NCBI RefSeq assembly: GCF_001696615.3
Contig: NZ_CP032279.1
Coordinates: 620,001-684,000 of the forward strand
Length of the DNA stretch: 64,000 nt
Direction of reading: 5' to 3'
Source of the DNA: Acinetobacter sp. WCHAc010034
Lineage (GTDB): Bacteria; Pseudomonadota; Gammaproteobacteria; Pseudomonadales; Moraxellaceae
A program made the position numbers and the translations under genes. A model generated the notes under the pieces. That model ran no database searches. It was not told where the DNA came from and was given only the letters and a program-made list of their open reading frames with translations. Below, piece after piece: positions 27,416 through 37,590 of the stretch; positions within the stretch are counted from its first letter, which is position 1; each line of letters starts with the position of its first letter.

Positions 27416-28506
27416 AGCAGTTTTTCCAGTCTTACCTCAAAACTTTCAAAGACATCGCCGCCAATTCATCCCTGCTGACCACCTTGATTCTGTCAGTCTT
27501 CATGTACAGCTTTTTCTATCCGACCGCCTATCAGGCGCAGCAGGCGCAAGCCCTGCCGATTATCATTGTCGATGAAGAGCAAAGCGCAGTGACCTCGGCG
27601 ATTATCAGCCAGGTCGCCAACAGCCCGAATGTGGAAATTAAAGCCGTGACCGGCAACTTTGCAGAAGCTGAGCGCATGATTCAGCGCCAGCAGGCCGATG
27701 GCATCCTGCTGCTGCCGGAAAATCTGTCCGGCAGCCTCCGCCATGGCGAAGCCGGCGGCATTGGGCTGTATCTGAGCGCAGCCAACTTCCTCAAAACCAA
27801 GCAGATTGGCCTTGGCCTTGCGGCCTCCATAGAAAATGCGCTGTCGGAGCAGGCGGAAAAATTCGGCCGCCTGTCGCATTTCTCCCCGGCCCTGTCCATT
27901 CACCAGATACCGCTGTTTAATGCATTATCCGGCTACGGCAGCTATATTTTTCCGGCGGTGGCGCCGCTGATCATTCATCAGACCATTGTGCTTGGCTTAT
28001 GCATGCTGCTGGCGGGTTACCGCGAACAGCAGCAATGGCGCCCTGAACCGGCGGAGTTCTGGGGCATCTTTTTTGCTATTTTCACCATTGGTTGCTTAGG
28101 CTGCCTGTATTTATTCGGCTTCACCTTCTGGCTGTACGACTACCCGCGCGGCGGCAATTTTACCGGCATGCTGATTGGCGTGCCGGTTTTCATCAGCTGC
28201 GTGATTGGCGCAGCCATGCTGCTGGCTTCATTTCTGGACATGCCGGAGCGCGCAGGCCACCTGATTGTCTTTACCTCTATTCCGCTGTTTCTGCTGTCCG
28301 GCGCGGCATGGCCGCATGCCGCCATGCCGCTCTGGCTGCAGGGGCTGGGCGAATTTCTGCCCTCAACCCAAGGCATTCAAATGTTCATTCAGCTGAACCA
28401 AATGGGCGTGCCGGCTGCAATTGTCATTCCAAAGCTGATTTACCTGAGCGCCTTTGGCGCAATCTGCCTGATTTGGGCCTATTGGCGCTTAAAACTTAAA
28501 CCATAG
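27412..28506 (+). CDS. ABC-2 type transporter permease, second of pair
   Basis: A 364-residue ABC-2 permease, started at the ATG at 27412 that overlaps the previous stop. The layout repeats that of its neighbour: a span at about 20-40, a periplasmic domain with IIIVDEEQSAVTSAIISQV, and five spans to the end, with a Pro/Gly-rich ERAGHLIVFTSIPLFLLSG stretch typical of the family. It is the last gene of the TolC-HlyD-permease-permease operon. The substrate is unknown. Confidence 0.85.
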   Translation: MKQFFQSYLKTFKDIAANSSLLTTLILSVFMYSFFYPTAYQAQQAQALPIIIVDEEQSAVTSAIISQVANSPNVEIKAVTGNFAEAERMIQRQQADGILLLPENLSGSLRHGEAGGIGLYLSAANFLKTKQIGLGLAASIENALSEQAEKFGRLSHFSPALSIHQIPLFNALSGYGSYIFPAVAPLIIHQTIVLGLCMLLAGYREQQQWRPEPAEFWGIFFAIFTIGCLGCLYLFGFTFWLYDYPRGGNFTGMLIGVPVFISCVIGAAMLLASFLDMPERAGHLIVFTSIPLFLLSGAAWPHAAMPLWLQGLGEFLPSTQGIQMFIQLNQMGVPAAIVIPKLIYLSAFGAICLIWAYWRLKLKP

Positions 28507-28772
28507 GAGTCATTTATTAATCATTTTTATTCAATTTATAAATTAAATTAATGCATAAAATCGAATTATTAACTTAAACTGAAAAAATAATAAGCAAATG
28601 AACCGGCAAAGCGAAAAAAAGTTAGCTCATTCTTTATAAGCGCTTCACAATATAATTCTCCCAGTCTGCCAAAATTGCTCTTGCCTTTATTGCCCGCCAC
28701 TTTTTAGCTGCCGCGGCGTCAAGAGTTGCTGTGGAATTTTTTTGCCCCTAATTTAGTTTTTCAGAGCTGAGT

Positions 28773-30068
28773 ATGAAAAAAATTAAGATAAGCCTTGCAT
28801 GGCAAATCGTGATTGCGCTGATTTTAGGTATACTTTTAGGCTCTTTTCTCCACTATTCTCCTGAATACCGTGACGCCTTAGTAAATAATTTATTGACCCC
28901 GCTGGGTTCAATTTTTATTAACCTGATCAAAATGATCGTTATCCCGCTTGTGGTTTCAATGCTGATTTTAGGCATTGCAAACGCAAGCCACGGCACGAAC
29001 GTCGGCAAGCTTGGTTTCAAAACCATCCTTTATTTTGAAATCATTACCACGATTGCCATTATTGTCGGCTTAGTCGCCGCCAATATCTTCCAGCCCGGCG
29101 CCGGCATCGACATGTCGAGCCTGACCCAGGTCGATATTTCAAAATATCAGGAAACCAGCCATGAAGTCAGCCAGCATTCGCATGGCCTGATTCAAACCAT
29201 TCTGTCGCTGATTCCATCCAACTTTTTCGCCGCCCTGACCAGCGGGCAAATGCTGCCGATTATTTTCTTCTCGGTTTTATTCGGCATCGGCTTAGGCTCT
29301 TTGGCGCAGGAAACCAAGCAGCCGTTGATTCATGTGCTGCATGCGGTTTCTGAAACCATGTTCAAAGTGACGCACATGATTATGCTGTTTGCTCCTTTGG
29401 GGGTCTTCGGCTTAATCGCGGCTACGGTGGCAAACTTCGGCTTCAGCTCACTGCTGCCTTTGGTTAAATTGGCGCTGCTGGTATACGGCGCAATCTTCTT
29501 CTTCATCTTTATTATTTTAGGTTTTGTGGCCAAAATTTGCGGCTTCAGCATTTGGACTATTATTAAAATCTTAAAAGATGAGCTGATTCTGTCCTATTCA
29601 ACCGCCAGCTCAGAAACTGTGCTGCCGCGGATTATGGAAAAAATGGAAGCTTACGGCGCGCCAAAGCCGATTACCAGCTTCGTGATTCCTATCGGCTATT
29701 CATTCAATTTGGATGGTTCAACGCTGTATCAGAGCATTGCGGCGATTTTCATTGCGCAGCTGTACGGCATTGACCTCAGCTTAGGCCAGCAGGTTATTCT
29801 TGTGCTGACGCTGATGATCACCTCCAAGGGGATTGCCGGTGTTCCAGGCGTGTCTTTTGTGGTGCTGCTGGCCACTTTAGGCAGTGTCGGCATTCCGCTG
29901 GAAGGCTTGGCGTTTATTGCCGGCATTGACCGGATTTTAGATATGGCGCGCACTGTGCTGAACGTCATCGGCAATGCTTTGGCGGTGCTGGTGATCAGCA
30001 AATGGGAAGGCCAGTTCGATTACGAAAAGCAGAAAAACTACAATTTCAAAGCCAATGATACTTTATAA
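28773..30068 (+). CDS. gltP: Glutamate/aspartate:proton symporter
   Basis: A 431-residue DAACS-family carrier that is near-colinear with E. coli GltP by eye. It opens with MKKIKISLAWQIVIALILG and ends with a basic tail. Diagnostic parts are the serine-rich hairpin STASSETVLPRI (about 273-284), the NLDGSTLYQSIAA motif (about 312-324) and the GIAGVPGVSFVVLLAT stretch. It imports glutamate and aspartate with protons. It is monocistronic, with its own terminator at 30081-30106. Confidence 0.93.
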   Translation: MKKIKISLAWQIVIALILGILLGSFLHYSPEYRDALVNNLLTPLGSIFINLIKMIVIPLVVSMLILGIANASHGTNVGKLGFKTILYFEIITTIAIIVGLVAANIFQPGAGIDMSSLTQVDISKYQETSHEVSQHSHGLIQTILSLIPSNFFAALTSGQMLPIIFFSVLFGIGLGSLAQETKQPLIHVLHAVSETMFKVTHMIMLFAPLGVFGLIAATVANFGFSSLLPLVKLALLVYGAIFFFIFIILGFVAKICGFSIWTIIKILKDELILSYSTASSETVLPRIMEKMEAYGAPKPITSFVIPIGYSFNLDGSTLYQSIAAIFIAQLYGIDLSLGQQVILVLTLMITSKGIAGVPGVSFVVLLATLGSVGIPLEGLAFIAGIDRILDMARTVLNVIGNALAVLVISKWEGQFDYEKQKNYNFKANDTL

Positions 30069-30080
30069 ATCATGGGCATA

Positions 30081-30106
30081 GAAAAGGACGCTTCGGCGTC
30101 CTTTTC
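30081..30106 (+). terminator. Intrinsic terminator of gltP
   Basis: GAAAAGGACGC (30081-30091) pairs with GCGTCCTTTTC (30096-30106) around a TTCG tetraloop. Confidence 0.88.
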
Positions 30107-30181
30107 TATTCAATTCCAAGCATTTTAAGCTCGCCGCTCCAAAGCTTTCGGCCCCGCCCCGCTGTTCAGCTTTATGAAAAA

Positions 30182-30625
30182 TCAATTCACTTTTTCGCCA
30201 AAAACTGACACGTTCAGATCGCAGATTTTCGCACTGCCGCCGGCTTTGTCAAAGCTGACATCATACTGCACCAAATTTTTGGCATAGCCGTATTCATAGG
30301 TCACGGTATATTTACCCGGCTGATTGGACGCCTTTTCAATATTCTTTGCCACAATTTTTCTGGTCTTGAACTGCTCTTTCGGCAAGCCGCGCGCAAATTT
30401 ATGCAGCTCTTTTTCATTTTCCTCAAAGTGCGCTTTCAGCTCAGGCTCTAAATGCGCCATCAGCTGCTCAAAATTCTGCTCGCGCAAATCATCATAAGCT
30501 TCCTGCGCCGCCTGCGCCTGCTGAGGGCTGGGGTCAGGCAGCGAATCCATGGCTTTTTTACCAAGCTGATCGCAGCCGCCTAAAGCCAAAACCGATGCTA
30601 AAACCGCATATTTAACTTTCATCAT
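30182..30625 (-). CDS. Small lipoprotein of unknown function
   Basis: A 147-residue predicted lipoprotein. The lipobox is LALGGC with the Cys at 18, followed by DQLGKKAMD. The mature part is helical and acidic to about residue 85 (AYDDLREQNFEQLMAHLEPE), then beta-rich with ARGLPKEQFKTRKI and YTVTYEYGYAKNLVQYDVSF. This resembles DUF3887/DUF4019-like folds, but no family can be stated with confidence. It lies downstream of gyrA in the same direction, but a terminator separates them. Confidence 0.8.
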   Translation of the reverse strand: MMKVKYAVLASVLALGGCDQLGKKAMDSLPDPSPQQAQAAQEAYDDLREQNFEQLMAHLEPELKAHFEENEKELHKFARGLPKEQFKTRKIVAKNIEKASNQPGKYTVTYEYGYAKNLVQYDVSFDKAGGSAKICDLNVSVFGEKVN

Positions 30626-30662
30626 CTTTCTTATCCATTTTTAGACTGCCAGCACAGATAAA

Positions 30663-30684
30663 AAAGGACGCCGAAGCGCCCTTT
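30663..30684 (-). terminator. Intrinsic terminator of gyrA
   Basis: AAAGGACGC (30663-30671) pairs with GCGCCCTTT (30676-30684) with one mismatch. The minus strand continues into TTTTTTATC. Confidence 0.8.
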
Positions 30685-30699
30685 CCATCAGATCAAAAC

Positions 30700-33675
30700 T
30701 TAACCTTCTTCCGGCCCGTTCAGATCTGTTTCTTTTTCAGCTTCATCTGCAGCTGCTGCATCATCCGCAGCCGCTTCAGATGCTTCCGCCAAGGATGCAT
30801 CATTCAGCAATTCATCATCTTCTTCAACTGCTTCAATGGCTTCTACACCCACCAGCGTTTCGTTTTCACCTAAGCGGATTAAACGCACGCCTTGGGCATT
30901 ACGGCCGGTCTGCGCAACTTCTGAAGCGCGGGTGCGCACTAAGGTGCCGCCATCAGAAATCAGCATCAGCTCTTTCGATGCATCAATCGCCACTGCGCCA
31001 ACCAGCTCGCCGTTGCGCTCTGAGGTCTTCAGCGCAATCACGCCTTTACCACCGCGCTTTTTGGTCGGGAAGTCATCCACCGGGGTGCGCTTGCCGTAGC
31101 CGTTTGCAGAAGCGCACAGCACTTCGCCGGTTTCAGGCACCACCACCAGCGAAACAATGCGGCTGATGAAGTTCGCATCTGCATCATCATCTTCCAAATC
31201 TGCATCATCCACTTCTTCAGCCTGCGCCGAACCAATGGTGACGCGCATGCCGCGCACGCCTTTGGCCGAACGGCCCATCGCGCGCACATCGGTTTCAGCA
31301 AAGCGGATGGCCTTGCCTTCATTCGAGAACAGCATGATCTGCTGCTCGCCGTCTGTAATCGCCACGCCAATCAGGGTGTCTTCTTCATTCAGCTCAATGG
31401 CGCGCAAGCCGTTGGAACGCACATTGCTGAACTGCTCCAGCTCAACGCGCTTGATTGTGCCTGCTTTCGTCGCCATAAAGACATAGAAGTTCTTACGCAC
31501 GCCTTCAGCCTGCTGCGCGAATTCTTCAATGATTTCATCATCCAGATCCACAGCAGAAAGTTCAGCACCCAGCTGTTTCAGCTGAACGCGCAGCGCGTCG
31601 GACAGGTCATCGCCATCAGCCAGCTCAGCAAATGCAGCTTCAAGCTCAGCATAGTGCGCATTGATGATTTGATTTTCCTGCAGCTTGGCGGCATTGGCCT
31701 TCACGAAACTGCGGAAATCAGCCAGACGCTCTTTGAATTTCTTCGGCGCATCAATCACCGGCAGAATCGCAGTAATGGTTTCTTCCGCCTCTAAAGGAAG
31801 CAGATTGACCATTGGACGGCCTTTGGCACCGCGTGACGCCTGCGGCACTTCAAACACTTTCAGGCGGTACACTTTGCCGACATTGGTAAAGCACAGCACC
31901 GTTGCATGGTTTGAAGTCACAATCAAATGCTGGATGTAGTCATCTTCTTTCATTGAGGTCGCAGACTTGCCGCGGCCGCCGCGGCGCTGGGCTGCATAGT
32001 CCGAAAGCGGCTGGGTTTTCGCATAGCCGGTTTTCGAAACTGTCAGCACCACCTGCTCTTCCGGAATTAAATCTTCACGCGAGAAGTCAATGCGGGATTC
32101 AACAATTTCGGTGCGGCGCGCATCGCCGTACTGCTGCAGAATCAAGGCCAATTCTTCCTTGATTACGCCCATCAGGCGGCTGAAGTCATTCAAAATAGCC
32201 GTAAGTTCAGCAATCTGAGCCAGAATTTCTGAATATTCAGCCTGCAGCTTGTCCTGTTCAAGGCCAGTCAGGCGGTGCAGGCGCAATTCAAGAATCGCGC
32301 CCACCTGCGCAGGAGACAAGCGGTAGAGGCCGCCAGCCAAGCCAAACGGGCGCGCTGGATCTTCACCTTCAATTTCATCCGGACGGATGGATACTGAACC
32401 GGCTTTTTCAAGCAACGCCGCAACGCCGCCGGCTGCCCACTCGCCCGCCTGCAGGCGCTCGCGCGCTTCGGCCGGGTTGGCGGAGGTTTTGATGGTTTCA
32501 ATAATCTCATCAATATTAGCCAGCGCAACCGTCAAGCCTTCCAGAATGTGGCCGCGTTCGCGCGCTTTACGCAATTCGAACATGGTGCGGCGGGTCACTA
32601 CTTCCTGACGGTGGCGGATGAAGGCAGCAATGATGTCTTTCAGGTTCATCAGCTTCGGCTGGCCGTTGTCCAGGCACACCATGTTGATGCTGAAGGAGTT
32701 TTCCAGCTGAGTATTTAAGAACAGGTTGTTGACAATGACTTCAGCATTTTCGCCGCGCTTCAAGTCAATGGCGATGCGCATACCGTCTTTATCAGACTCA
32801 TCGCGCAGCTCGGAGATGCCTTCCAGCTTTTTCTCTTTGACCAGTTCAGCAATGCGCTCAATGGTCTTGGCTTTATTGACCTGATACGGAATTTCCGTGA
32901 AAACGATGGTGGTGCGGCCGGTTTTCTGGTCTTCTTCAAAATGATACTTGCCGCGGATATGCAGGCGGCCTTTACCGGTGCGGTATGCGTCTACAATGCC
33001 GGATTTGCCGTAAATGATGCCGCCTGTCGGGAAGTCCGGGCCGGAAATATGCTCCATCAGGCCTTCAATGCTGATCTGCGGATCATTGGCATAGGCCAGG
33101 CACGCATTCACAACTTCGGTCATGTTGTGCGGCGCCATATTAGTCGCCATGCCGACCGCAATGCCGGTTACGCCGTTAATCAGCAGGTTCGGCACGCGGG
33201 TTGGCATGACTTGCGGAATGCGCTCAGAACCGTCGTAGTTGTCTTCCCATTCGACCGTGTCTTTTTCCAAGTCGGCCAAAAGCTCATGAGTCAGCTTGCG
33301 CATGCGCACTTCGGTATAACGCATCGCCGCCGCGCTGTCGCCGTCGACAGAACCGAAGTTGCCTTGGCCGTCTACCAGCTGGTAGCGCAGGCTGAAATCC
33401 TGCGCCATGCGGACGATGGTTTCATAAACAGCGAAGTCACCATGCGGGTGATATTTACCGATCACGTCACCGACTACACGGGCAGACTTTTTGTAAGCTT
33501 TGTTGTAGTCATTGCCTAATTCGTGCATTGCGAAAAGCACGCGGCGGTGAACAGGCTTCAGGCCATCTCGCACATCCGGCAATGCGCGCGACACAATCAC
33601 GCTCATGGCATAATCGAGATATGAGCTCTTTAGTTCATCCTCAATGGCAATCGGTCTAATTTCCGATACGCTCAT
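30700..33675 (-). CDS. gyrA: DNA gyrase subunit A (Phe81; C-terminal domain insertion)
   Basis: A 991-residue GyrA. The catalytic Tyr is Tyr120 (AAAMRYTE), and the GyrA box QRRGGRGK is present in the C-terminal domain. Two features stand out. First, residue 81 is Phe (codon TTC, 33435-33433) in [15 protein letters not shown]; the wild type in Acinetobacter is Ser81 (Ser83 in E. coli), and changes there give quinolone resistance. Second, about residues 641-727 form a charged helical insertion between TAILPV and [12 protein letters not shown], absent from E. coli GyrA (875 aa). Without it the length would be near 900, as in A. baumannii. The C-terminus is an acidic tail. SD AAGGAG precedes the ATG. 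Confidence 0.97.
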   Translation of the reverse strand: MSVSEIRPIAIEDELKSSYLDYAMSVIVSRALPDVRDGLKPVHRRVLFAMHELGNDYNKAYKKSARVVGDVIGKYHPHGDFAVYETIVRMAQDFSLRYQLVDGQGNFGSVDGDSAAAMRYTEVRMRKLTHELLADLEKDTVEWEDNYDGSERIPQVMPTRVPNLLINGVTGIAVGMATNMAPHNMTEVVNACLAYANDPQISIEGLMEHISGPDFPTGGIIYGKSGIVDAYRTGKGRLHIRGKYHFEEDQKTGRTTIVFTEIPYQVNKAKTIERIAELVKEKKLEGISELRDESDKDGMRIAIDLKRGENAEVIVNNLFLNTQLENSFSINMVCLDNGQPKLMNLKDIIAAFIRHRQEVVTRRTMFELRKARERGHILEGLTVALANIDEIIETIKTSANPAEARERLQAGEWAAGGVAALLEKAGSVSIRPDEIEGEDPARPFGLAGGLYRLSPAQVGAILELRLHRLTGLEQDKLQAEYSEILAQIAELTAILNDFSRLMGVIKEELALILQQYGDARRTEIVESRIDFSREDLIPEEQVVLTVSKTGYAKTQPLSDYAAQRRGGRGKSATSMKEDDYIQHLIVTSNHATVLCFTNVGKVYRLKVFEVPQASRGAKGRPMVNLLPLEAEETITAILPVIDAPKKFKERLADFRSFVKANAAKLQENQIINAHYAELEAAFAELADGDDLSDALRVQLKQLGAELSAVDLDDEIIEEFAQQAEGVRKNFYVFMATKAGTIKRVELEQFSNVRSNGLRAIELNEEDTLIGVAITDGEQQIMLFSNEGKAIRFAETDVRAMGRSAKGVRGMRVTIGSAQAEEVDDADLEDDDADANFISRIVSLVVVPETGEVLCASANGYGKRTPVDDFPTKKRGGKGVIALKTSERNGELVGAVAIDASKELMLISDGGTLVRTRASEVAQTGRNAQGVRLIRLGENETLVGVEAIEAVEEDDELLNDASLAEASEAAADDAAAADEAEKETDLNGPEEG

Positions 33676-34043
33676 GCATACTCCTTATTATACAGGCAGA
33701 TTTCCGCCCGCATTTATATGTCGTAAATCTTGCTAAAATTTCACTCAAAAGCATGAGTTAAAATCTAAAATACAGCCGAAAATTATAGCATAAACACTCT
33801 TATTTATGTGCGTTATCAGGCAACTTAATCGCCTTAATTTCGCGGTTTGCAATGCCTGAAATTCGCTCATAAATAGCTGCAGCGGCAATCCGCCTGCGGA
33901 TTGGCTTTTTTCTGCCCAGCGCCGGCAAAAATGCCTGAAGCCATGCCGCGGCATGCCACCTGAAATGAAGGATTTTAAAGCGTCTGAACAGCTTCTTTCC
34001 GGCAGCTGGCAGGCCGGGAAACCGGATCAGGATGGCGCGAAGC
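33676..34043. other. Intergenic region upstream of gyrA
   Basis: About 370 bases without a supported gene. It includes the gyrA leader (AAGGAG before the start). Open frames on either strand here lack SD sites and recognisable protein features. Confidence 0.5.
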
Positions 34044-34586
34044 TCAGACTGAAGGGCTGGCCGCGCGGTACAGCGCCGCATGCGCCCTTTGGAAAAAAAT
34101 TAAATCCAGCTCCAGGGAGATTCCAGTCAGCCGGTAAACCATGCTGTGCAGCTGCCCGCGGTGATGGCTTTGATGATTGAACACATGCGCCAGTATTTCG
34201 GCCAAAGGCTCATGATAGGCCTGATCACGGCGGATATAGCGGATCTCCTGCGCAAACTCCGCTTCATCCAGCGACTGAACATAGGCCAGCAGGCGCAGGT
34301 CGTGCGCTTTGCGCGCCTGAATCAACTCCCCGGCATCAGGGTACGGCATGTCATCCAGCGCATAGCCAGACGGCTTAAGGCCGCATATGCGCTCAAACCA
34401 CAGCACATCGCCCACATACAGATGATTAATCATTTGAATAATGCTTTTAAAATAAGCGCCGCAGTCCTGCTGCAGCTGCTCAGGACTTAATGCCTGTATG
34501 GCGGCGTATAACTCCGCATTCGCCCACTGGTTGTAGTGCGCAAACATTAAATAATGATTTTTAAAGCTGTAAGGCATTCCGCACAT
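34044..34586 (-). CDS. DinB-family protein
   Basis: A 180-residue protein of the DinB/YfiT four-helix metal-binding fold. The N-terminal MFAHYNQWANAELY is typical. Metal ligands are probably His55 (MINHLYVGDVLWFER) and two His in HVFNHQSHHRGQ near residue 140. Members often act as metal-dependent thiol transferases, but many have no known activity. The start may be the ATG three codons downstream (34577). It stands alone between gyrA and the etf operon. Confidence 0.85.
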   Translation of the reverse strand: MCGMPYSFKNHYLMFAHYNQWANAELYAAIQALSPEQLQQDCGAYFKSIIQMINHLYVGDVLWFERICGLKPSGYALDDMPYPDAGELIQARKAHDLRLLAYVQSLDEAEFAQEIRYIRRDQAYHEPLAEILAHVFNHQSHHRGQLHSMVYRLTGISLELDLIFFQRAHAALYRAASPSV

Positions 34587-34625
34587 CTTTTTTTGGCTAT
34601 ATCGCTTATTTTTATCATAAAAAAA

Positions 34626-34654
34626 GCCCCTGTGCAGAACTTCCGCGCAGGGGC
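34626..34654 (-). terminator. Intrinsic terminator of etfB-etfA
   Basis: GCCCCTG (34626-34632) pairs with CAGGGGC (34648-34654). The minus strand continues into TTTTTTTATG. Confidence 0.85.
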
Positions 34655-34677
34655 TTTTGAAACTGAAGCTTCAGAAA

Positions 34678-35610
34678 TTAGATTTTAGAAACCAATTCCG
34701 GAACGACAGTGTTCAAGTCACCAACTAACCAGTAGTCAGCAACCGCATTAATTGGCGCTTCTTCATCTTTGTTGATCGCAACGATCACTTTAGAATCCTT
34801 CATGCCCGCCAAGTGCTGGATCGCGCCGGAAATGCCGACAGCGATGTACAGGTCAGGCGCAACGATTTTACCGGTTTGGCCAACCTGCATGTCGTTAGGA
34901 ACGAAGCCTGCATCTACCGCAGCGCGTGAAGCGCCTTGAGCTGCGCCCAGCTTGTCCGCCAGCGGATCAAGCACAGTGTGGTAGTTCTCGCCTGAACCCA
35001 CACCGCGGCCGCCAGATACAACAATGCGCGCAGCAGTCAATTCAGGACGCTCTGATTTCACGATTTCTTCAGAAATGAACTTGGAAATGCCAGCATCGCC
35101 TTGAGAAGCTAAAGCTTCAACCGCAGCAGAACCGCCTTCAGCAGCAACTGCATCGAATGCTGTACCGCGCACAGTCGCAGCAACAATCGCTTCGCCAGAC
35201 TGCACAGTCGCAATCGCATTGCCTGCGTAAATTGGACGCTTGAAAGTATTTGCTGAGTCAACCGCAATAATGTCAGTGATCATGCTGACATCAAGCAGCG
35301 CAGCAGCGCGCGGCAAAATGTTTTTGCCTGTCGTGGTAGAAGCTGCAAGGATGTGAGAATAACCCGCACCGATTGAAGCAACTAATTTAGCAACATTTTC
35401 AGCCAATTGGTTTGCATAAGCAGCGTCGTCCGCAAGCAGCACTTTGCTTACGCCGGCAACTTTAGCCGCCTGGTCAGCAACCGCCTGCGCGCCAGAACCC
35501 GCAACCAATACAGTGATATCGCCACCGATTTTTTGAGCTGCTGCCACAACGTTTAAAGTTGCGCCGTTCAGCGCTTTATTGTCGTGCTCAGCGATAACTA
35601 AAATACTCAT
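34678..35610 (-). CDS. etfA: Electron transfer flavoprotein subunit alpha
   Basis: A 310-residue EtfA. The FAD-binding C-terminal half carries [13 protein letters not shown] (about 198-210), then [18 protein letters not shown] and [14 protein letters not shown], the family signature. With EtfB it passes electrons from acyl-CoA and other dehydrogenases to ETF:ubiquinone oxidoreductase. It is 17 bases downstream of etfB. Confidence 0.95.
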   Translation of the reverse strand: MSILVIAEHDNKALNGATLNVVAAAQKIGGDITVLVAGSGAQAVADQAAKVAGVSKVLLADDAAYANQLAENVAKLVASIGAGYSHILAASTTTGKNILPRAAALLDVSMITDIIAVDSANTFKRPIYAGNAIATVQSGEAIVAATVRGTAFDAVAAEGGSAAVEALASQGDAGISKFISEEIVKSERPELTAARIVVSGGRGVGSGENYHTVLDPLADKLGAAQGASRAAVDAGFVPNDMQVGQTGKIVAPDLYIAVGISGAIQHLAGMKDSKVIVAINKDEEAPINAVADYWLVGDLNTVVPELVSKI

Positions 35611-35627
35611 GATTTTATCCTTCTGTA

Positions 35628-36380
35628 TTAGATCACTTTCGCTTCGTTTTTCAATTTTTCTACAAGCTCATCAACAGATTTCACTTGTACGCCAGCTTTG
35701 CGTTCTGCAGGCGCTTCAACTTTAACAGTTTTAAGCTTAGTTGCAGGATTAACGCCGTAATCAGCAGGTGACTTCGCATCCAGCGGCTTTTTGCGCGCTT
35801 TCATGATGTTTGGAAGCGCAGCGTAGCGCGGCTCATTCAAACGCAAGTCAGTGGTGATGATTGCTGGAAGTGTAAGTTCAACAGTCTGCAAGCCGCCGTC
35901 AATTTCACGGGTCACTTGCACTTTATCGCCATCTACTTTCACTTCTGAAGCGAAAGTGCCTTGGCCTGCGCCAAGAAGCGCGCCCAGCATTTGGCCGACT
36001 TGGTTTGAGTCGTCATCAATCGCCTGCTTGCCAAGAAGGATCAGCTGAGGCTGTTCAGCGTCTGCAACGCCTTTCAGAATTTTCGCAATTTCCAAAGCGC
36101 CCAGCTGGCTGTCATCCGCTTCAACTAAAATGCCGCGGTCTGCGCCAAGCGCCATTGCCGAACGGATTTGTTCTTGAGCTTCTTTAGGACCAATAGAAAC
36201 AACAACGATTTCTGAAACAGTTCCTTTTTCTTTTAAGCGAACCGCTTCTTCCACTGCGATTTCACAGAATGGGTTGATTGACATCTTAACGTTAGTAAGG
36301 TCAACCCCACTGTTGTCCGGTTTAACACGGACTTTAACGTTGGCATCAACCACACGTTTTACAGCAACAAGAGCCTTCAT
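35628..36380 (-). CDS. etfB: Electron transfer flavoprotein subunit beta
   Basis: A 250-residue EtfB opening [19 protein letters not shown]. It contains the AMP-binding and recognition features [20 protein letters not shown] (about 126-145). The C-terminal [20 protein letters not shown] motif is the family signature. First gene of the etfBA operon. Confidence 0.95.
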   Translation of the reverse strand: MKALVAVKRVVDANVKVRVKPDNSGVDLTNVKMSINPFCEIAVEEAVRLKEKGTVSEIVVVSIGPKEAQEQIRSAMALGADRGILVEADDSQLGALEIAKILKGVADAEQPQLILLGKQAIDDDSNQVGQMLGALLGAGQGTFASEVKVDGDKVQVTREIDGGLQTVELTLPAIITTDLRLNEPRYAALPNIMKARKKPLDAKSPADYGVNPATKLKTVKVEAPAERKAGVQVKSVDELVEKLKNEAKVI

Positions 36381-36870
36381 GTAATCCTCGGCTGTTTTAG
36401 CAAATGTAAATGTTGAGAAAAGTTGTATTAACTCTTCACTTTAAATTTTTTAGGTGCCCTATCTTGCAATGCTCACGGCATTTCGGTCAAGCCACAATTG
36501 CCGAAAGACCGGTAAAAATGCGTAAATTTCCTTGAACTTAACGTTCACACTTTTTCGGCCCGTCCGCTGCAGCGGTTTTCAGGAATAATTCAGCCAATTT
36601 TTAACCATTGATTTTTATTATTTTTTTACTTGATTAAGTTCATCAGCAGATTTGATTTAATGCCTCCTGGCGGCTTTTCAGGCATCCTGCGCATGCAGGA
36701 ATGCGCTGCCTGCACGGCATGCGCATCATGTCATTTAAGACAGATATCCTGCTATTTTCCGCGCGTTTTATCCAATCGCGCCGGCAGCGGTTTGCTCCGC
36801 CGCGGATCCGAGCGCAATAAATGAAAAGCCCGCAATGCCGTGCAGGCTTCCGTTCAGCGCAAATGCCCGC
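36381..36870. other. Intergenic region between etfB and the LysE gene
   Basis: About 490 bases with no supported gene. One hairpin is visible: TGCGCATGC (36688-36696) with GCATGCGCA (36717-36725), and GCAGG/CCTGC nested inside. The etfB promoter must lie here. Short open frames at 36630-36824 and 36821-37051 have no protein-like features. Confidence 0.5.
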
Positions 36871-37476
36871 TCAGTTGGCCATCAGCCATGCCGCCGCCAC
36901 AGCCAGCAGCCCGCCGGATGTGCCGTCAATCCACTTCTGCTTGCGCGCATCAATCTGGGTTTTCTGGCTGATTTTGGCAAATATCAGGCTGAGGCAGCAG
37001 TACACTGCAAAGATCAGGCCGATAAATACGCAAGACAGCAGCAGGCCCTGAGCCACGGTATTGCCGGACTTGTCAATAAACTGCGGCAGGATCGCAAAGT
37101 AAATCAGCATGCCTTTAGGGTTCAGCAGCGCGGTAAAAAAGCCTTTTTTAACCGGGTTGGCGCTGCCGGCATTTTCAATCGAGAGCTTTTTCGCGCTGAA
37201 CACCGACTTTAATAGGTGCGCCGCCAGATACAGCAGATAGGCGATGCCGAGCCAGCGGATGGCTTCAAACAGCATTGGAAAAGACACAATAATGGCGGCA
37301 ATGCCCAGCGCGACCAGTATGGAATGCACCATGTAGCCTAAACATATGCCCAGTGTCGCCATGATGCCTGCTTTTGCATTCCTGCCCATGACCTGAGACA
37401 GAATAAACAGCATGTCTGGCCCGGGAGTAAAGACAAGCGGGGCAACCGTTAACGCAAAAAGCAGCAGTACAGACAT
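36871..37476 (-). CDS. LysE/RhtB family amino-acid exporter
   Basis: A 201-residue LysE-family translocator. The start motif is APLVFTPGPDMLFIL, with the family-typical PGPD. About six membrane spans follow, including KKGFFTALLNPKGMLIYFAI near 110-130. It is divergent from an Lrp/AsnC regulator gene, 114 bases away, a common regulator-exporter pairing. The substrate is probably an amino acid or related compound; it cannot be named from sequence. Confidence 0.9.
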   Translation of the reverse strand: MSVLLLFALTVAPLVFTPGPDMLFILSQVMGRNAKAGIMATLGICLGYMVHSILVALGIAAIIVSFPMLFEAIRWLGIAYLLYLAAHLLKSVFSAKKLSIENAGSANPVKKGFFTALLNPKGMLIYFAILPQFIDKSGNTVAQGLLLSCVFIGLIFAVYCCLSLIFAKISQKTQIDARKQKWIDGTSGGLLAVAAAWLMAN

Positions 37477-37549
37477 TTTCCTTTCCTTTTCAATGCTTCT
37501 GAAGGAGAAAAACAGTATCTGCGAATTGCGCTAAAATAGGATTTCATTT

Positions 37550-37577
37550 ATTCTAAAATTACCGCTATTTTTAGAAT
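37550..37577. promoter_or_regulatory. Candidate Lrp-type operator between lysE-like and lrp-like genes
   Basis: ATTCTAAAA (37550-37558) and TTTTAGAAT (37569-37577) form a perfect 9-bp inverted repeat with a 10-base spacer. A third half-site-like ATTCTAAT follows just before the regulator ATG at 37591. Placement and AT-richness fit an Lrp-family operator. Confidence 0.6.
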
Positions 37578-37590
37578 TATATTCTAATTT

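Noticed and set aside
36630..37212. Short frames upstream of and across the LysE gene
   Set aside because: Either antisense to the LysE gene or in a region with a hairpin; no protein features.
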